Positions 17,006 to 25,819 are shown, counted from the first letter of the stretch. The stretch: 64,000 nucleotides of DNA from Streptomyces spinosus (GCF_020400655.1 NZ_JAINRC010000025.1:52284-116283), one strand, 5' to 3'. Notes: a model not told the origin generated them from the sequence alone. Numbers and translations: made by a program.

Positions 17006-18025
17006 GTGAGGGTCGGAATCGTCGGAGCCACCGGTCAGGTGGGCACGGTCATGCGCAGGATCCTCGCGGAGCGGAACTTCCCGGTCACCACGCTGCGCCT
17101 GTTCGCCTCGGCCCGTTCCGCCGGGACCGTGCTGGACGGCGTGACGGTGGAGGACGCGTCGACCGCCGACTACACCGGCCTGGACATCGTCCTGTTCTCG
17201 GCGGGCGGCGCGACCTCCAAGGCGCTGGCCGAAAAGGTCGCCTCCCAGGGTGCCGTCGTGATCGACAACTCCTCCGCCTGGCGCAAGGACCCCGAGGTCC
17301 CGCTGGTGGTCTCCGAGGTGAACCCGCACGCCGTCGCCGACCGCCCCAAGGGCATCATCGCCAACCCGAACTGCACCACCATGGCCGCGATGCCGGTGCT
17401 CAAGCCGCTGCACGAGGAGGCCGGTCTGCAGGCGCTGGTCGTCGCCACCTACCAGGCCGTGTCCGGGTCGGGCCTCGCGGGCGTGGCCGAGCTGCACGGC
17501 CAGGTGCAGAAGGTGGCCGCCGAGGCGGACCGGCTCACCCACGACGGCGCGGCCGTCGACTTCCCCGAGCCGAACGTCTACAAGCGCCCCATCGCCTTCA
17601 ACGTGCTGCCCTTCGCCGGCAACCTCGTCGACGACGGTCTCAACGAGACCGACGAGGAGCAGAAGCTGCGCAACGAGTCCCGCAAGATCCTGGAGATCCC
17701 CGGTCTGAAGGTCTCCGGCACCTGCGTGCGCGTGCCGGTCTTCTCCGGCCACTCCCTCCAGGTGAACGCCCGCTTCGCCCGCCCGCTTACCCCCGAGCGC
17801 GCGACCGAGCTGCTGGCGAAGGCGCCGGGCGTGGCCCTCTCCGACATCCCGACCCCGCTGCAGGCCGCCGGCCAGGACCCGTCGTACGTCGGCCGTATCC
17901 GCCGCGACGAGACGGTCGACAACGGCCTGGCCCTGTTCGTCTCCAACGACAACCTTCGCAAGGGCGCCGCGCTGAACGCGGTCCAGATCGCGGAACTGGT
18001 GGCGGCGGAACTCTCGGCGGAGTAA
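17006..18025 (+). CDS. asd: Aspartate-semialdehyde dehydrogenase
   Basis: 339 residues. It reduces aspartyl-4-phosphate to aspartate-4-semialdehyde with NADPH, the branch-point step towards lysine/DAP, threonine and methionine. The NADP loop is GIVGATGQVG. The catalytic Cys123 lies in NPNCTT. The substrate-binding segment YQAVSGSG and the His in VFSGHSLQVN are present. The length is normal for the family. It starts at GTG 17006 after GAGGAG. No aspartokinase gene is adjacent. A bidirectional terminator follows. Confidence 0.95.
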   Translation: MRVGIVGATGQVGTVMRRILAERNFPVTTLRLFASARSAGTVLDGVTVEDASTADYTGLDIVLFSAGGATSKALAEKVASQGAVVIDNSSAWRKDPEVPLVVSEVNPHAVADRPKGIIANPNCTTMAAMPVLKPLHEEAGLQALVVATYQAVSGSGLAGVAELHGQVQKVAAEADRLTHDGAAVDFPEPNVYKRPIAFNVLPFAGNLVDDGLNETDEEQKLRNESRKILEIPGLKVSGTCVRVPVFSGHSLQVNARFARPLTPERATELLAKAPGVALSDIPTPLQAAGQDPSYVGRIRRDETVDNGLALFVSNDNLRKGAALNAVQIAELVAAELSAE

Positions 18026-18036
18026 CCCGGCCACCG

Positions 18037-18066
18037 GAAAGGGGCGGCCCCGGGGCCGCCCCTTTC
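18037..18066. terminator. Bidirectional terminator between asd and the DUF1203 gene
   Basis: A perfect 30-bp palindrome (GAAAGGGGCGGCCCC and its complement, 18037-18051 with 18052-18066), A-rich on one side and T-rich on the other, between convergent stops. Confidence 0.85.
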
Positions 18067-18107
18067 CCATGCCCTCGTCCGCGGCTCGAACGCCGCGCCC
18101 GTGCGGC

Positions 18108-18584
18108 CTACCCCCGTCGCACCTCGTACAGGAAGCACCCGTACTCCACCGCCCGCACGTGCGCCAGCGCCACCTCCGGGTCGGCGAAGGCCTCCGTCAG
18201 GGCCGGGGCGAAGGCGTCCGGGTGCTCCACCAGGCGGCCGCCGAGGATGCGGCCGTCGGCCGAGTACCGGCGCAGGACGCGGTGGGAGCCGGTGAAGGGC
18301 AGGGCGTCGCCGGCCGGGCCGGGGCACTCACCGGCGTGGATGAAGACGGGGCCCTGCTCGTCGTAGGGACCCGGGTCGGCGCCGGTCCCGGCCGCCCAGC
18401 GGCGCAGCGGCGCGTACGAGACCAGGGCGATCCGCTCGCCGGGCACGCTGTGGCGCAGGCAGCAGCGCAGCGGGGCGCCGCCCTCCTCGTCCGTCACCGG
18501 GACCGGCCGGCGGCCGGCGTCGTCGGCGGTGCGCAGCTCCTGGAGGACCTCGGCCGGGACGGGCCGTGCGGTGTACGTCGTCAT
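18108..18584 (-). CDS. DUF1203-family protein
   Basis: 158 residues without signal or membrane segment. Diagnostic parts are PLRCCLRHSVPGERIALVSY, a PVFIHAGECPG segment and the ending AVEYGCFLYEV. This is the conserved core of DUF1203 proteins, whose function is unknown; several Cys and His residues could bind metal or a cofactor. The start at ATG 18584 is preferred because the family begins at this position. It is divergent from pepN. Confidence 0.85.
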   Translation of the reverse strand: MTTYTARPVPAEVLQELRTADDAGRRPVPVTDEEGGAPLRCCLRHSVPGERIALVSYAPLRRWAAGTGADPGPYDEQGPVFIHAGECPGPAGDALPFTGSHRVLRRYSADGRILGGRLVEHPDAFAPALTEAFADPEVALAHVRAVEYGCFLYEVRRG

Positions 18585-18696
18585 GAGCCCAGCCTCCCGC
18601 CGCGGCGCCGCGCCGACCGGCGGGATACGGACATCGCGTTCCCCCTCGATCACATGGAAGGATGACGCAACCGACACATAACGAGGAGATGACCGC

Positions 18697-21273
18697 GTGC
18701 CTGGCACAAACCTGACTCGCGAAGAGGCGCAGCAGCGGGCCGAGCTGCTCACCGTTGACTCGTACGAGATCGATCTCGACCTCTCCGGCGCGCAGGAGGG
18801 CGGCACCTACCGGTCCGTGACCACGGTGCGCTTCGACGTGGCCCGCGGCGGCGCCGAGTCCTTCATCGACCTGGTGGCCCCGGCCGTCCACGAGGTGGTC
18901 CTCAACGGTGACCACCTGGACGCCTCCGCGGTCTTCAAGGACTCGCGGATCGCGCTGCCCGGGCTGCTGGAGGGGCGCAACGTCCTGCGGGTCGTCGCGG
19001 ACTGCGCCTACACCAACACCGGCGAGGGCCTGCACAGGTTCGTCGACCCGGTCGACGACCAGGCCTACCTGTACACCCAGTTCGAGGTCCCGGACGCCCG
19101 CCGCGTCTTCGCGTCCTTCGAGCAGCCGGACCTGAAGGCCACCTTCCAGTTCACCGTGAGGGCGCCCGAGGGCTGGACGGTCATTTCCAACTCGCCGACC
19201 CCGGAGCCGAAGGACAACGTCTGGGTCTTCGCGCCGACCCCGCGGATCTCGACGTACATCACCGCGCTGATCGCCGGCCCGTACACCTCCGTGCACAGCG
19301 TGTACGAGAAGGACGGGCAGAGCGTGCCGCTCGGCATCTACTGCCGGCCCTCGCTCGCCCAGTTCCTGGACTCCGACGCGATCTTCGAGGTCACGCGGCA
19401 GGGCTTCGACTGGTTCCAGGAGAAGTTCGACTACGCGTACCCGTTCGAGAAGTACGACCAGCTCTTCGTGCCCGAGTTCAACGCGGGCGCCATGGAGAAC
19501 GCGGGCGCGGTCACCATCCGCGACCAGTACGTCTTCCGGTCCAAGGTGACCGACGCGGCGTACGAGGTCCGCGCGGAGACCATCCTGCACGAGCTGGCCC
19601 ACATGTGGTTCGGCGACCTGGTCACCATGGAGTGGTGGAACGACCTGTGGCTGAACGAGTCGTTCGCCACCTACACCTCCATCGCCTGCCAGGCCGCGGC
19701 CCCCGGCTCGCGCTGGCCGCACTCGTGGACCACGTTCGCGAACTCGATGAAGACCTGGGCGTACCGGCAGGACCAGCTGCCGTCCACGCACCCGATCATG
19801 GCGGACATCCGCGACCTGGACGACGTCCTCGTCAACTTCGACGGCATCACGTACGCCAAGGGCGCCTCCGTGCTGAAGCAGCTCGTCGCCTACGTCGGCG
19901 AGGACGAGTTCTTCAAGGGCGTGCAGGCGTACTTCAAGGCGCACGCGTTCGGCAACACGCGCCTGTCCGACCTGCTCGGCGCCCTGGAGAAGACCTCCGG
20001 CCGCGATCTGAAGACCTGGTCGAAGAAGTGGCTGGAGACGGCCGGGATCAACATCCTGCGCCCGGAGGTGGAGACCGACGCCGAGGGCGTGATCACGTCG
20101 TTCGCCGTCCGCCAGGAGGCCCCGGCGCTGCCGGCCGGCGCCAAGGGCGAGCCGACGCTGCGCCCGCACCGCATCGCGATCGGCCTCTACGACCTGTCCG
20201 ACGCCGGCAAGCTGGTGCGCACCGAGCGGATCGAGCTGGACGTGGACGGCGAGCTGACCGCCGTACCGCAGCTGACGGGCACGCGCCGCCCGACGGTGAT
20301 CCTGCTCAACGACGACGACCTGTCGTACGCGAAGGTCCGCCTGGACGAGGAGTCCCTGAAGGCCGTCACCGAGCACCTCGGCGACTTCGAGGCGTCCCTG
20401 CCGCGCGCCCTGTGCTGGGCGTCGGCCTGGGACATGACGCGGGACGCCGAGCTGGCCACCCGCGACTACCTGTCCCTGGTGCTGTCGGGCATCGGCAAGG
20501 AGTCCGACATCGGCGTGGTGCAGTCCCTGCACCGCCAGGTCAAGCTGGCCATCGACCTGTACGCCGCCCCGGCCGCCCGCGAGGCCCTGCTGACCCGCTG
20601 GACCGACGCCACGCTGGCGCACCTGCGTGCTGCGGAGCCGGGCAGCGACCACCAGCTGGCGTGGGCGCGTGCCTTCGCGGCGACCGCGCGCACCCCGGAA
20701 CAGCTCGACCTGCTGGAGGCCCTGCTCGACGGCACGCAGACGGTCGAGGGCCTGGCCGTGGACACCGAGCTGCGCTGGGCGTTCGTCCAGCGGCTCGCGG
20801 CGGTCGGCCGCTACGACGAGGCGGAGATCGCGGGCGAGTACGAGCGGGACAAGACGGCGGCCGGCGAGCGCCACGCGGCCACCGCCCGCGCGGCCCGGCC
20901 GACGCCGGAGGCGAAGGCGGAGGCCTGGTCCTCGGTCATCGACTCCGACAAGCTGCCGAACGCCGTGCAGGAGGCCGTGATCGGCGGCTTCGTGCAGACC
21001 GACCAGCGGGAGCTGCTCGCGCCGTACACGGACAAGTACTTCGAGGTCGTCAAGGGCGTGTGGGACTCCCGTTCGCACGAGATCGCCCAGCAGATCGCGG
21101 TCGGTCTGTACCCGTCGGTCCAGGTCTTCGAGGAGACCCTGGCCAAGACGGACGCCTGGCTGGCCTCGGCCGAGCCGACCGCGGCCCTGCGCCGCCTCGT
21201 CTCGGAGTCCCGCGCGGGCATCGAACGGGCCCTGAAGGCCCAGGCGGCGGACGCGGCGGGCTCCGCCGGGTAA
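18697..21273 (+). CDS. pepN: Aminopeptidase N (M1 zinc metallopeptidase)
   Basis: 858 residues, cytoplasmic. It removes N-terminal residues from peptides during protein turnover. GAMENAG binds the substrate amino terminus. The zinc site is HELAH (298-302) with Glu321 in WLNESF. The C-terminal half is the helical ERAP1-like domain. The length is standard for the family. GTG 18697 follows ACGAGGAGATGACC. The partial gene at 1-327 encodes a paralogue of its C-terminus, so this genome has at least two within 18 kb. Confidence 0.95.
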   Translation: MPGTNLTREEAQQRAELLTVDSYEIDLDLSGAQEGGTYRSVTTVRFDVARGGAESFIDLVAPAVHEVVLNGDHLDASAVFKDSRIALPGLLEGRNVLRVVADCAYTNTGEGLHRFVDPVDDQAYLYTQFEVPDARRVFASFEQPDLKATFQFTVRAPEGWTVISNSPTPEPKDNVWVFAPTPRISTYITALIAGPYTSVHSVYEKDGQSVPLGIYCRPSLAQFLDSDAIFEVTRQGFDWFQEKFDYAYPFEKYDQLFVPEFNAGAMENAGAVTIRDQYVFRSKVTDAAYEVRAETILHELAHMWFGDLVTMEWWNDLWLNESFATYTSIACQAAAPGSRWPHSWTTFANSMKTWAYRQDQLPSTHPIMADIRDLDDVLVNFDGITYAKGASVLKQLVAYVGEDEFFKGVQAYFKAHAFGNTRLSDLLGALEKTSGRDLKTWSKKWLETAGINILRPEVETDAEGVITSFAVRQEAPALPAGAKGEPTLRPHRIAIGLYDLSDAGKLVRTERIELDVDGELTAVPQLTGTRRPTVILLNDDDLSYAKVRLDEESLKAVTEHLGDFEASLPRALCWASAWDMTRDAELATRDYLSLVLSGIGKESDIGVVQSLHRQVKLAIDLYAAPAAREALLTRWTDATLAHLRAAEPGSDHQLAWARAFAATARTPEQLDLLEALLDGTQTVEGLAVDTELRWAFVQRLAAVGRYDEAEIAGEYERDKTAAGERHAATARAARPTPEAKAEAWSSVIDSDKLPNAVQEAVIGGFVQTDQRELLAPYTDKYFEVVKGVWDSRSHEIAQQIAVGLYPSVQVFEETLAKTDAWLASAEPTAALRRLVSESRAGIERALKAQAADAAGSAG

Positions 21274-21284
21274 CGGCCGGCACG

Positions 21285-21323
21285 GCGCAGGGGCGCCCGG
21301 TGCGGCACCGGGCGCCCCTGCGC
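21285..21323 (+). terminator. Strong terminator hairpin after pepN
   Basis: Perfect 19-bp arms (21285-21303 with 21305-21323) around one central base, beginning 12 bp after the stop. In RNA the tip would open into a small loop. No U-tract follows, as is common in streptomycetes. Confidence 0.8.
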
Positions 21324-21434
21324 GTCGCTGGTCCCGCGCATGCCGATGCCGGGCGGGCTGGGCCCGTCCGGCATCGGGTGTTCGGCGGTTGCGGACCGTG
21401 ACGCGGTGCGGCGGTCCGGGGCCGTGATCGGCTG

Positions 21435-21752
21435 TCAGTTGACGACGACCACCACGGTGCCGTTGCTGCCGTAGCCGTAGCCGGGGGCGAAGCCCGACCC
21501 GTAGAAGCCGGGTCCGTAGCCGTAGCCGTAGAAGCCGGTGCCATAGCCGTAGAAGCCGCTGCGGAAGCCGTTGCCGTAGCCGCCGTAGCAGTTGTTGAAC
21601 CCGAAGCCGCGGTCGAAGCAGCCGCGGTTGGTCGTGACCTGGTGCGGGGTGGCCGCGGAAGCCGTACCCGCCGTACCGATCGCGGCACCACCCGCCAGCA
21701 GGACGCCGGCGGCGGACACCGCGAAGAGACGCCTCACGCTACGTGCTGTCAT
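21435..21752 (-). CDS. Small secreted Gly/Tyr/Phe-rich protein
   Basis: 105 residues. A signal peptide (1-34, ending TASA) precedes a mature part of about 70 residues in which Gly, Tyr and Phe predominate (GFYGYGTGFYGYGYGPGFYG). It has two Cys (in NRGCFDRGF and NNCYGG) and the hydrophobic end GTVVVVVN. A strong RBS, AAGGAAGG, precedes the start. I do not recognise a family. The composition resembles structural, adhesive or self-assembling cell-surface proteins, but no function can be assigned. Confidence 0.75.
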   Translation of the reverse strand: MTARSVRRLFAVSAAGVLLAGGAAIGTAGTASAATPHQVTTNRGCFDRGFGFNNCYGGYGNGFRSGFYGYGTGFYGYGYGPGFYGSGFAPGYGYGSNGTVVVVVN

Positions 21753-21905
21753 GGGCTACCTTCCTTCCACGCCCTCGCGGGGTTTCCGGTCCGGGGGCGA
21801 TGGCCGCGGCCATTGCGAACGGGGCGCGGCGCGGCCGTAGGAGTTGCCGCGGGGACGAGCAGCGGACCTGGCCACGACGGCTGCCGGTCCCGGTCCTGCG
21901 GGGCC

Positions 21906-21923
21906 CCCGCCGCCTGCGGCGGG
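21906..21923 (-). terminator. Hairpin downstream of the EamA transporter gene
   Basis: CCCGCCGC/GCGGCGGG, 8-bp arms with two central bases, 23 bp past the transporter stop on the minus strand. Confidence 0.5.
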
Positions 21924-21945
21924 CACACCCCTGATCGCGGCCCTT

Positions 21946-22908
21946 TTACTTCACGCTAACCGCCCTCGGGTCAGTCAGCATCTCGGGCCGCGACGGACCG
22001 TGACCGCCCGGCCGGCGCTTCCGTCCGGTGAACGGTCCGAACGGCTCCCGTCCGCCTCCGGCCTGCCCCGCCACCGTCGCCCCGAACGCCAGCGCCATGC
22101 CCGTGAGCTGCACCGGGGTGAGCGTCTGGGCGAGGGCCGCCCAGCCGACGACCGCCGCGGTCAGCGGAGAGAGGGGGCCGAGGAAGGCGGCCTGGGTGGC
22201 GGAGAGCCGGCCGATGCCGCGGAACCAGAGCCAGTAGGCGACAGCCGTGTTGACCAGGGCGAGGTAGAGGTAGCCGCCGGCGGCACGGGCGTCCAGGGCG
22301 GGCGGGGCGCCCTCGGCCAGCAGGGCGACCGGGGCGATCAGCAGGCCGCCCGCGGTGAGCTGCCAGCCGGTGAGCGCGAGCGGACCGACCCCGTCCGGGC
22401 GGCCCCAGCGTTTGGCCAGCACCGTGCCGGCGGCCATGGCGGCCGTGGAGGCGAGGGCCGCGAGGACGCCGACGAGGTCGAGGGCGCCGGCCCCCTTCAA
22501 CACCACGAGGCTGACGCCGGACGCGGCCATCAGCCCGGTGAGCAGCGTGCGCGGGGCCGGCCGCCGGCCGAGGAGCAGGGCCGAGAGCCCGACGACGAAC
22601 AGCGGGCCGGTCGAGCCGACGACCGCGGCCATCCCACCGGGCAGCCGGTACGCCGCGACGAACAGCAGCGGAAAGAACGCGCCGATGTTCAGCGCCCCGA
22701 GCACGGTCGCCTTGGCCCACCAGGCACCGCGCGGCAGCACCCGGGTGAGCGCGAGCAGCAGCAGCCCGGCGGGCAGGGCGCGCGCCAGGGCCGTGAACAG
22801 GGGGCGGTCCGGCGGCAGGAACTCGCTGGTCACCGCGTAGGTGGTGCCCCAGGAGACCGGGGCGAGGGCGGTGACGGCGATGACTGCGGTGCGGGGACGG
22901 GTGCGCAT
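21946..22908 (-). CDS. EamA-family (DMT) transporter
   Basis: 320 residues with about ten TM helices in two EamA repeats. The first repeat begins VSWGTTYAVTSEFLPP; the second ends NTAVAYWLWFRGIGRLSATQA, both diagnostic. Such proteins export amino acids, metabolites or drugs; the substrate is unknown. It is divergent from a MarR gene with a promoter/operator between them, which suggests that regulator controls it. Confidence 0.9.
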   Translation of the reverse strand: MRTRPRTAVIAVTALAPVSWGTTYAVTSEFLPPDRPLFTALARALPAGLLLLALTRVLPRGAWWAKATVLGALNIGAFFPLLFVAAYRLPGGMAAVVGSTGPLFVVGLSALLLGRRPAPRTLLTGLMAASGVSLVVLKGAGALDLVGVLAALASTAAMAAGTVLAKRWGRPDGVGPLALTGWQLTAGGLLIAPVALLAEGAPPALDARAAGGYLYLALVNTAVAYWLWFRGIGRLSATQAAFLGPLSPLTAAVVGWAALAQTLTPVQLTGMALAFGATVAGQAGGGREPFGPFTGRKRRPGGHGPSRPEMLTDPRAVSVK

Positions 22909-22975
22909 GGGAGGGCCTCTTTCCGAGGGCGCGGGTGCCTGGTGGCTCGCTCCGCCAACCGGCTCACTCCTGATT

Positions 22976-23003
22976 AGCTTAGCTGTCAGCTACTTAGCGT
23001 CAA
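22976..23003 (-). promoter_or_regulatory. EamA promoter with internal palindrome (likely MarR operator)
   Basis: Minus strand: TTGACG (22998-23003), 16-bp spacer, TAAGCT (22976-22981). The palindrome TAGCTGTCAGCTA (22980-22992, one central base) fills the spacer and touches the -10, so a bound repressor would block polymerase. Confidence 0.6.
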
Positions 23004-23047
23004 GTGGCTTTCTTGCGGGCGAGCGGAACGCGGTCGATACTCTGCGC

Positions 23048-23548
23048 ATGCAGCCACAGCCCGCGGACACCGTCGACACGATCATCGAGCAGTGGGCGCG
23101 GGTGCGGCCCGACCTGGACACCCGGGCCATGGAGGTCTTCGGCCGGATCTTCCGGCTCTCGCGCGTGATGGGCGACCGGATGGAGAGGGCCTACAAGCCC
23201 TACGGCATCTCCCGCGGCGAGTTCGACGTCCTGGCCACCCTGCGACGGTCCGGCGAGCCGTACACCCTCTCCCCGAGCGAACTGTCGGCCACGCTCATGC
23301 TCACCACCGGCGGGATGACCGGCCGGCTCGACAAGCTGGAGCGCGCCGGACTGCTGCGCCGCTCACCCGACCCGCACGACCGGCGCGGCCTGAGGGTGAG
23401 CCTCACCGAGGAGGGGCTGCGGCTGATCGACGAGGCGGTGGGCGCCGGACTGGCACAGGAGAGCACCGCCCTGTCCGCCCTGGACGCAGCGGAGGCCGGC
23501 CAGTTGGCCGGCCTGCTGCGGAAGCTGCTGGACGCGACGGCCGAGTAG
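23048..23548 (+). CDS. MarR-family transcriptional regulator
   Basis: 166 residues with the winged helix. The recognition part is LSPSELSATLMLTTGGMTGR and the wing is RSPDPHDRRGLRVSLTEEG, carrying the conserved D-x-R-G-x. N- and C-terminal helices would form the dimer. It probably represses the divergent EamA transporter through the palindrome at 22980-22992. The start at ATG 23048 has no strong RBS; it is the first Met in the conserved frame. Confidence 0.9.
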   Translation: MQPQPADTVDTIIEQWARVRPDLDTRAMEVFGRIFRLSRVMGDRMERAYKPYGISRGEFDVLATLRRSGEPYTLSPSELSATLMLTTGGMTGRLDKLERAGLLRRSPDPHDRRGLRVSLTEEGLRLIDEAVGAGLAQESTALSALDAAEAGQLAGLLRKLLDATAE

Positions 23549-23574
23549 CCGCCGCGGCCGTCACCGCAGCCCGC

Positions 23575-25131
23575 TCACCGCAGGTCACCCGGCGCGCACC
23601 CGGCGGGAGCGGCGGGGCCGAGGTGGCGGGCCAGCGCCGCCTCGATGACTGCCGGGCCGGCCGAGTCGGCGGCCCAGGCCGCGTAGCCGTCGGGGCGCAC
23701 CAGCACGGTGGTACGGCGGCCGCTCGCCCACCGGGCCACGGCCAGCCGGTCCCCGCGGCCGGCCCCCGCCTCGTGCGGCTCGGGGGTGATCAGCACGAAC
23801 CGTCCGCCGCGCAGCGCCTCGTACAGCCGGCCGCCCCCGGCCAGGTCCACGTCGGGGACGCGGGCGCCGGTGAGCGGGTGGGCGCCGCGGGGCGCGGGGT
23901 AGCGGTGGCCGATGCCGGTGAGCCGGCCGGCGGCCTTGCGCCGGGCCGGGCCGACCGCGCCGAGGAACGCGGTGAGGGCTCCGCGCGCCGCCAGCGTCCA
24001 GGGGCGCTTGGCCATGGCGAGCCGGACGATCCCGCCGCTGCTGCGCAGCACCGCCCGGCCGACGGGGTGCCGCTCGGCCTGGTAGGTGTCGAGCAGCGCG
24101 GGGTCCGCGTGCCCGGTGGCCACCGCGGCGAGCTTCCAGCTCAGGTTCGCGGCGTCCTGAAGCCCGGTGTTCATGCCCTGGCCGCCCGCCGGGGTGTGCA
24201 CGTGCGCGGCGTCCCCGGCCAGGAAGACCCGCCCGGCCCGGTAGGCCGGCGCCTGGCGCTCGTCGCTGTGGAAGCGGGACATCCAGCGGGCGTCGTGCAT
24301 CCCGAAGTCCCGGCCGAGGGCGAGGCGGGTGATCTCCTTGATCTCGGCCAGGTCGAGCGGCTCGCCGTCCGGCACGTCGCGGCCCCGGTGCCAGCCGATC
24401 ACCCGGTGGTAGCCGTCGCCGAAGGGGGCGAGGAAGGCGAACGCGTCGCCGGCCGCGTTGACCGTCAGCAGGCTCGGCGGCTGCTCGGCGAGCCGGACGT
24501 CGGCGAGCACGACGGACCGGATCACCGACCGCCCCGGGAACGGCAGTCCGACCGCCTGCCGCACGGCGCTGCGCATGCCGTCCGCGCCGACGACGTAGGC
24601 GGCCCGCAGCGTCTCGGCGCGGCCCCGGGGCCCGGCCGCCTCGACCGTCACCCCGTCCGCGTCCTGGGTGAGCCCGGTCAGCTCGGTCTCGTACCGGAAC
24701 TCGGCCCCCGCCTCGACCGCCCGCCGCTCCAGTGCCTTCTCGACCTCGTACTGCGGCAGGACGAGGAGGTGGCGGTAGCGGGAGGGGAGCGTGGAGAGGT
24801 CGACGGTGAGCCGGCCGAAGAGGCGGAGCCGGTCCAGGGGCTGCCCCACGGACTCCAGGCCGTCGGCGAGGCCCCGGGCGTCGAGCTGTTCGAGGGTGCG
24901 GGCGTGCAGGACGAAGGCGCGGGAGAGGTTGCTGATCCCGTGCGGGCGCTTCTCGACGACGGTGACGGGGACGCCTGCGCCGGCGAGATCACCGGCGAGC
25001 AGGAGGCCGGTGGGGCCGGAGCCGACTACGAGGACGCGCGAGGCGGGAGTAGGGGTGCGTGTAATGCCGGTGGTGCCGGTGGTTCCGCAGGTGGTGCCGC
25101 TGTTGCCGGTGGGGCCCGTGGTGCCGGTCAT
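23575..25131 (-). CDS. FAD-dependent aromatic monooxygenase (PheA/TfdB-like)
   Basis: 518 residues. It would insert one oxygen into an aromatic substrate using NAD(P)H. The FAD dinucleotide fold is VLVVGSGPTG, the DG-type motif is VVGADGMRSAVR, and the second FAD motif is GRVFLAGDAAHVHTP followed by GGQGMNTGLQDA. The C-terminus is the thioredoxin-like domain of this group. Before the fold there is an odd 31-residue Thr/Gly leader (GTTGPTGNSGTTCGTTG). It is divergent from TetR with a phased operator array between, so likely induced by an aromatic compound or antibiotic. Confidence 0.9.
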   Translation of the reverse strand: MTGTTGPTGNSGTTCGTTGTTGITRTPTPASRVLVVGSGPTGLLLAGDLAGAGVPVTVVEKRPHGISNLSRAFVLHARTLEQLDARGLADGLESVGQPLDRLRLFGRLTVDLSTLPSRYRHLLVLPQYEVEKALERRAVEAGAEFRYETELTGLTQDADGVTVEAAGPRGRAETLRAAYVVGADGMRSAVRQAVGLPFPGRSVIRSVVLADVRLAEQPPSLLTVNAAGDAFAFLAPFGDGYHRVIGWHRGRDVPDGEPLDLAEIKEITRLALGRDFGMHDARWMSRFHSDERQAPAYRAGRVFLAGDAAHVHTPAGGQGMNTGLQDAANLSWKLAAVATGHADPALLDTYQAERHPVGRAVLRSSGGIVRLAMAKRPWTLAARGALTAFLGAVGPARRKAAGRLTGIGHRYPAPRGAHPLTGARVPDVDLAGGGRLYEALRGGRFVLITPEPHEAGAGRGDRLAVARWASGRRTTVLVRPDGYAAWAADSAGPAVIEAALARHLGPAAPAGCAPGDLR

Positions 25132-25157
25132 GGTGGCCTCCTGGGATGCCTACACCT

Positions 25158-25265
25158 GTTGGCCAACGGGCGTTGGTCAACGCTTGTTGGCAACGGTAGG
25201 CCCGCCTCCCGAACAGAGTCAACACTTGTTGGCCAACACCGGTTGGCCTACGCTCGTTGGCATGA
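25158..25265. promoter_or_regulatory. 14-bp-phased array of GTTGGYCAAC operator sites
   Basis: GTTGG begins at 25158, 25172, 25186, 25228, 25242 and 25256: two triplets with 14-bp steps and a 42-bp (3 x 14) gap, so all six are in one register. The best copies are GTTGGCCAAC (25158, 25228), GTTGGTCAAC (25172) and GTTGGCCTAC (25242). The skipped position 25214 keeps a right half, TCAAC. One triplet lies next to the monooxygenase start, the other ends inside the TetR start codon region. Likely TetR binding sites. Confidence 0.75.
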
Positions 25266-25819
25266 CAGCACGCCGCTCCGACGCCACCCGCGCCGCCATC
25301 CTCGACGCCGCCCGCGACCGCTTCGCCGCCGACGGCTACGAGCGGGCCACCATCCGGGCCATCGCCCGGGACGCCCGGATCGACCCGTCCATGGTGATGC
25401 GGTACTTCGGCAGCAAGGAGGGCCTGTTCGCCGCGGCCGTGGCGCTCGATCTGCGGCTGCCCGACCTGGCGCCGGTGCCCCGCGAGGAGGTGGGCCGCAC
25501 GCTGGTCGGCCACTTCGTCGACCTGTGGGAGGAGAACGACGAGCTGACGGCCGTCCTGCGGGTCGGGGCCACCAACGAGGCCGGGGCTAAGCGGATGCAG
25601 GGCATCTTCCGGGAGCAGCTGCTGCCGGTGGCCCGCCAGGTGTGCCCGGACCCCGAGCAGGTCCCCGCGCGGGCCGCGCTGTGCGCCGCCCAGCTCCTCG
25701 GGCTGGCCCTCACCCGCTATGTGCTGCGGCTGGCGCCGGCCCGCGCGCTGCACCGCGAGGAGCTGGTGGCGTGGCTGGGCCCGACGGTGCAGCGCTATCT
25801 GACCGCCCCGAGCCCCTGA
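25262..25819 (+). CDS. TetR-family transcriptional repressor
   Basis: 185 residues. The helix-turn-helix is ATIRAIARDARIDPSMVMRY followed by FGSKEGLF. The C-terminal helices form the ligand and dimer domain (TetR_C-like, ending VAWLGPTVQRYLT). There is almost no leader: an operator repeat overlaps the ATG, which points to tight autorepression. Its divergent partner is the flavin monooxygenase. Confidence 0.92.
   Translation: MTARRSDATRAAILDAARDRFAADGYERATIRAIARDARIDPSMVMRYFGSKEGLFAAAVALDLRLPDLAPVPREEVGRTLVGHFVDLWEENDELTAVLRVGATNEAGAKRMQGIFREQLLPVARQVCPDPEQVPARAALCAAQLLGLALTRYVLRLAPARALHREELVAWLGPTVQRYLTAPSP

Noticed and set aside
18328..21078. Antisense frame of 916 codons opposite pepN
   Set aside because: Mirror of pepN codon bias; no family features, while pepN is unmistakable.
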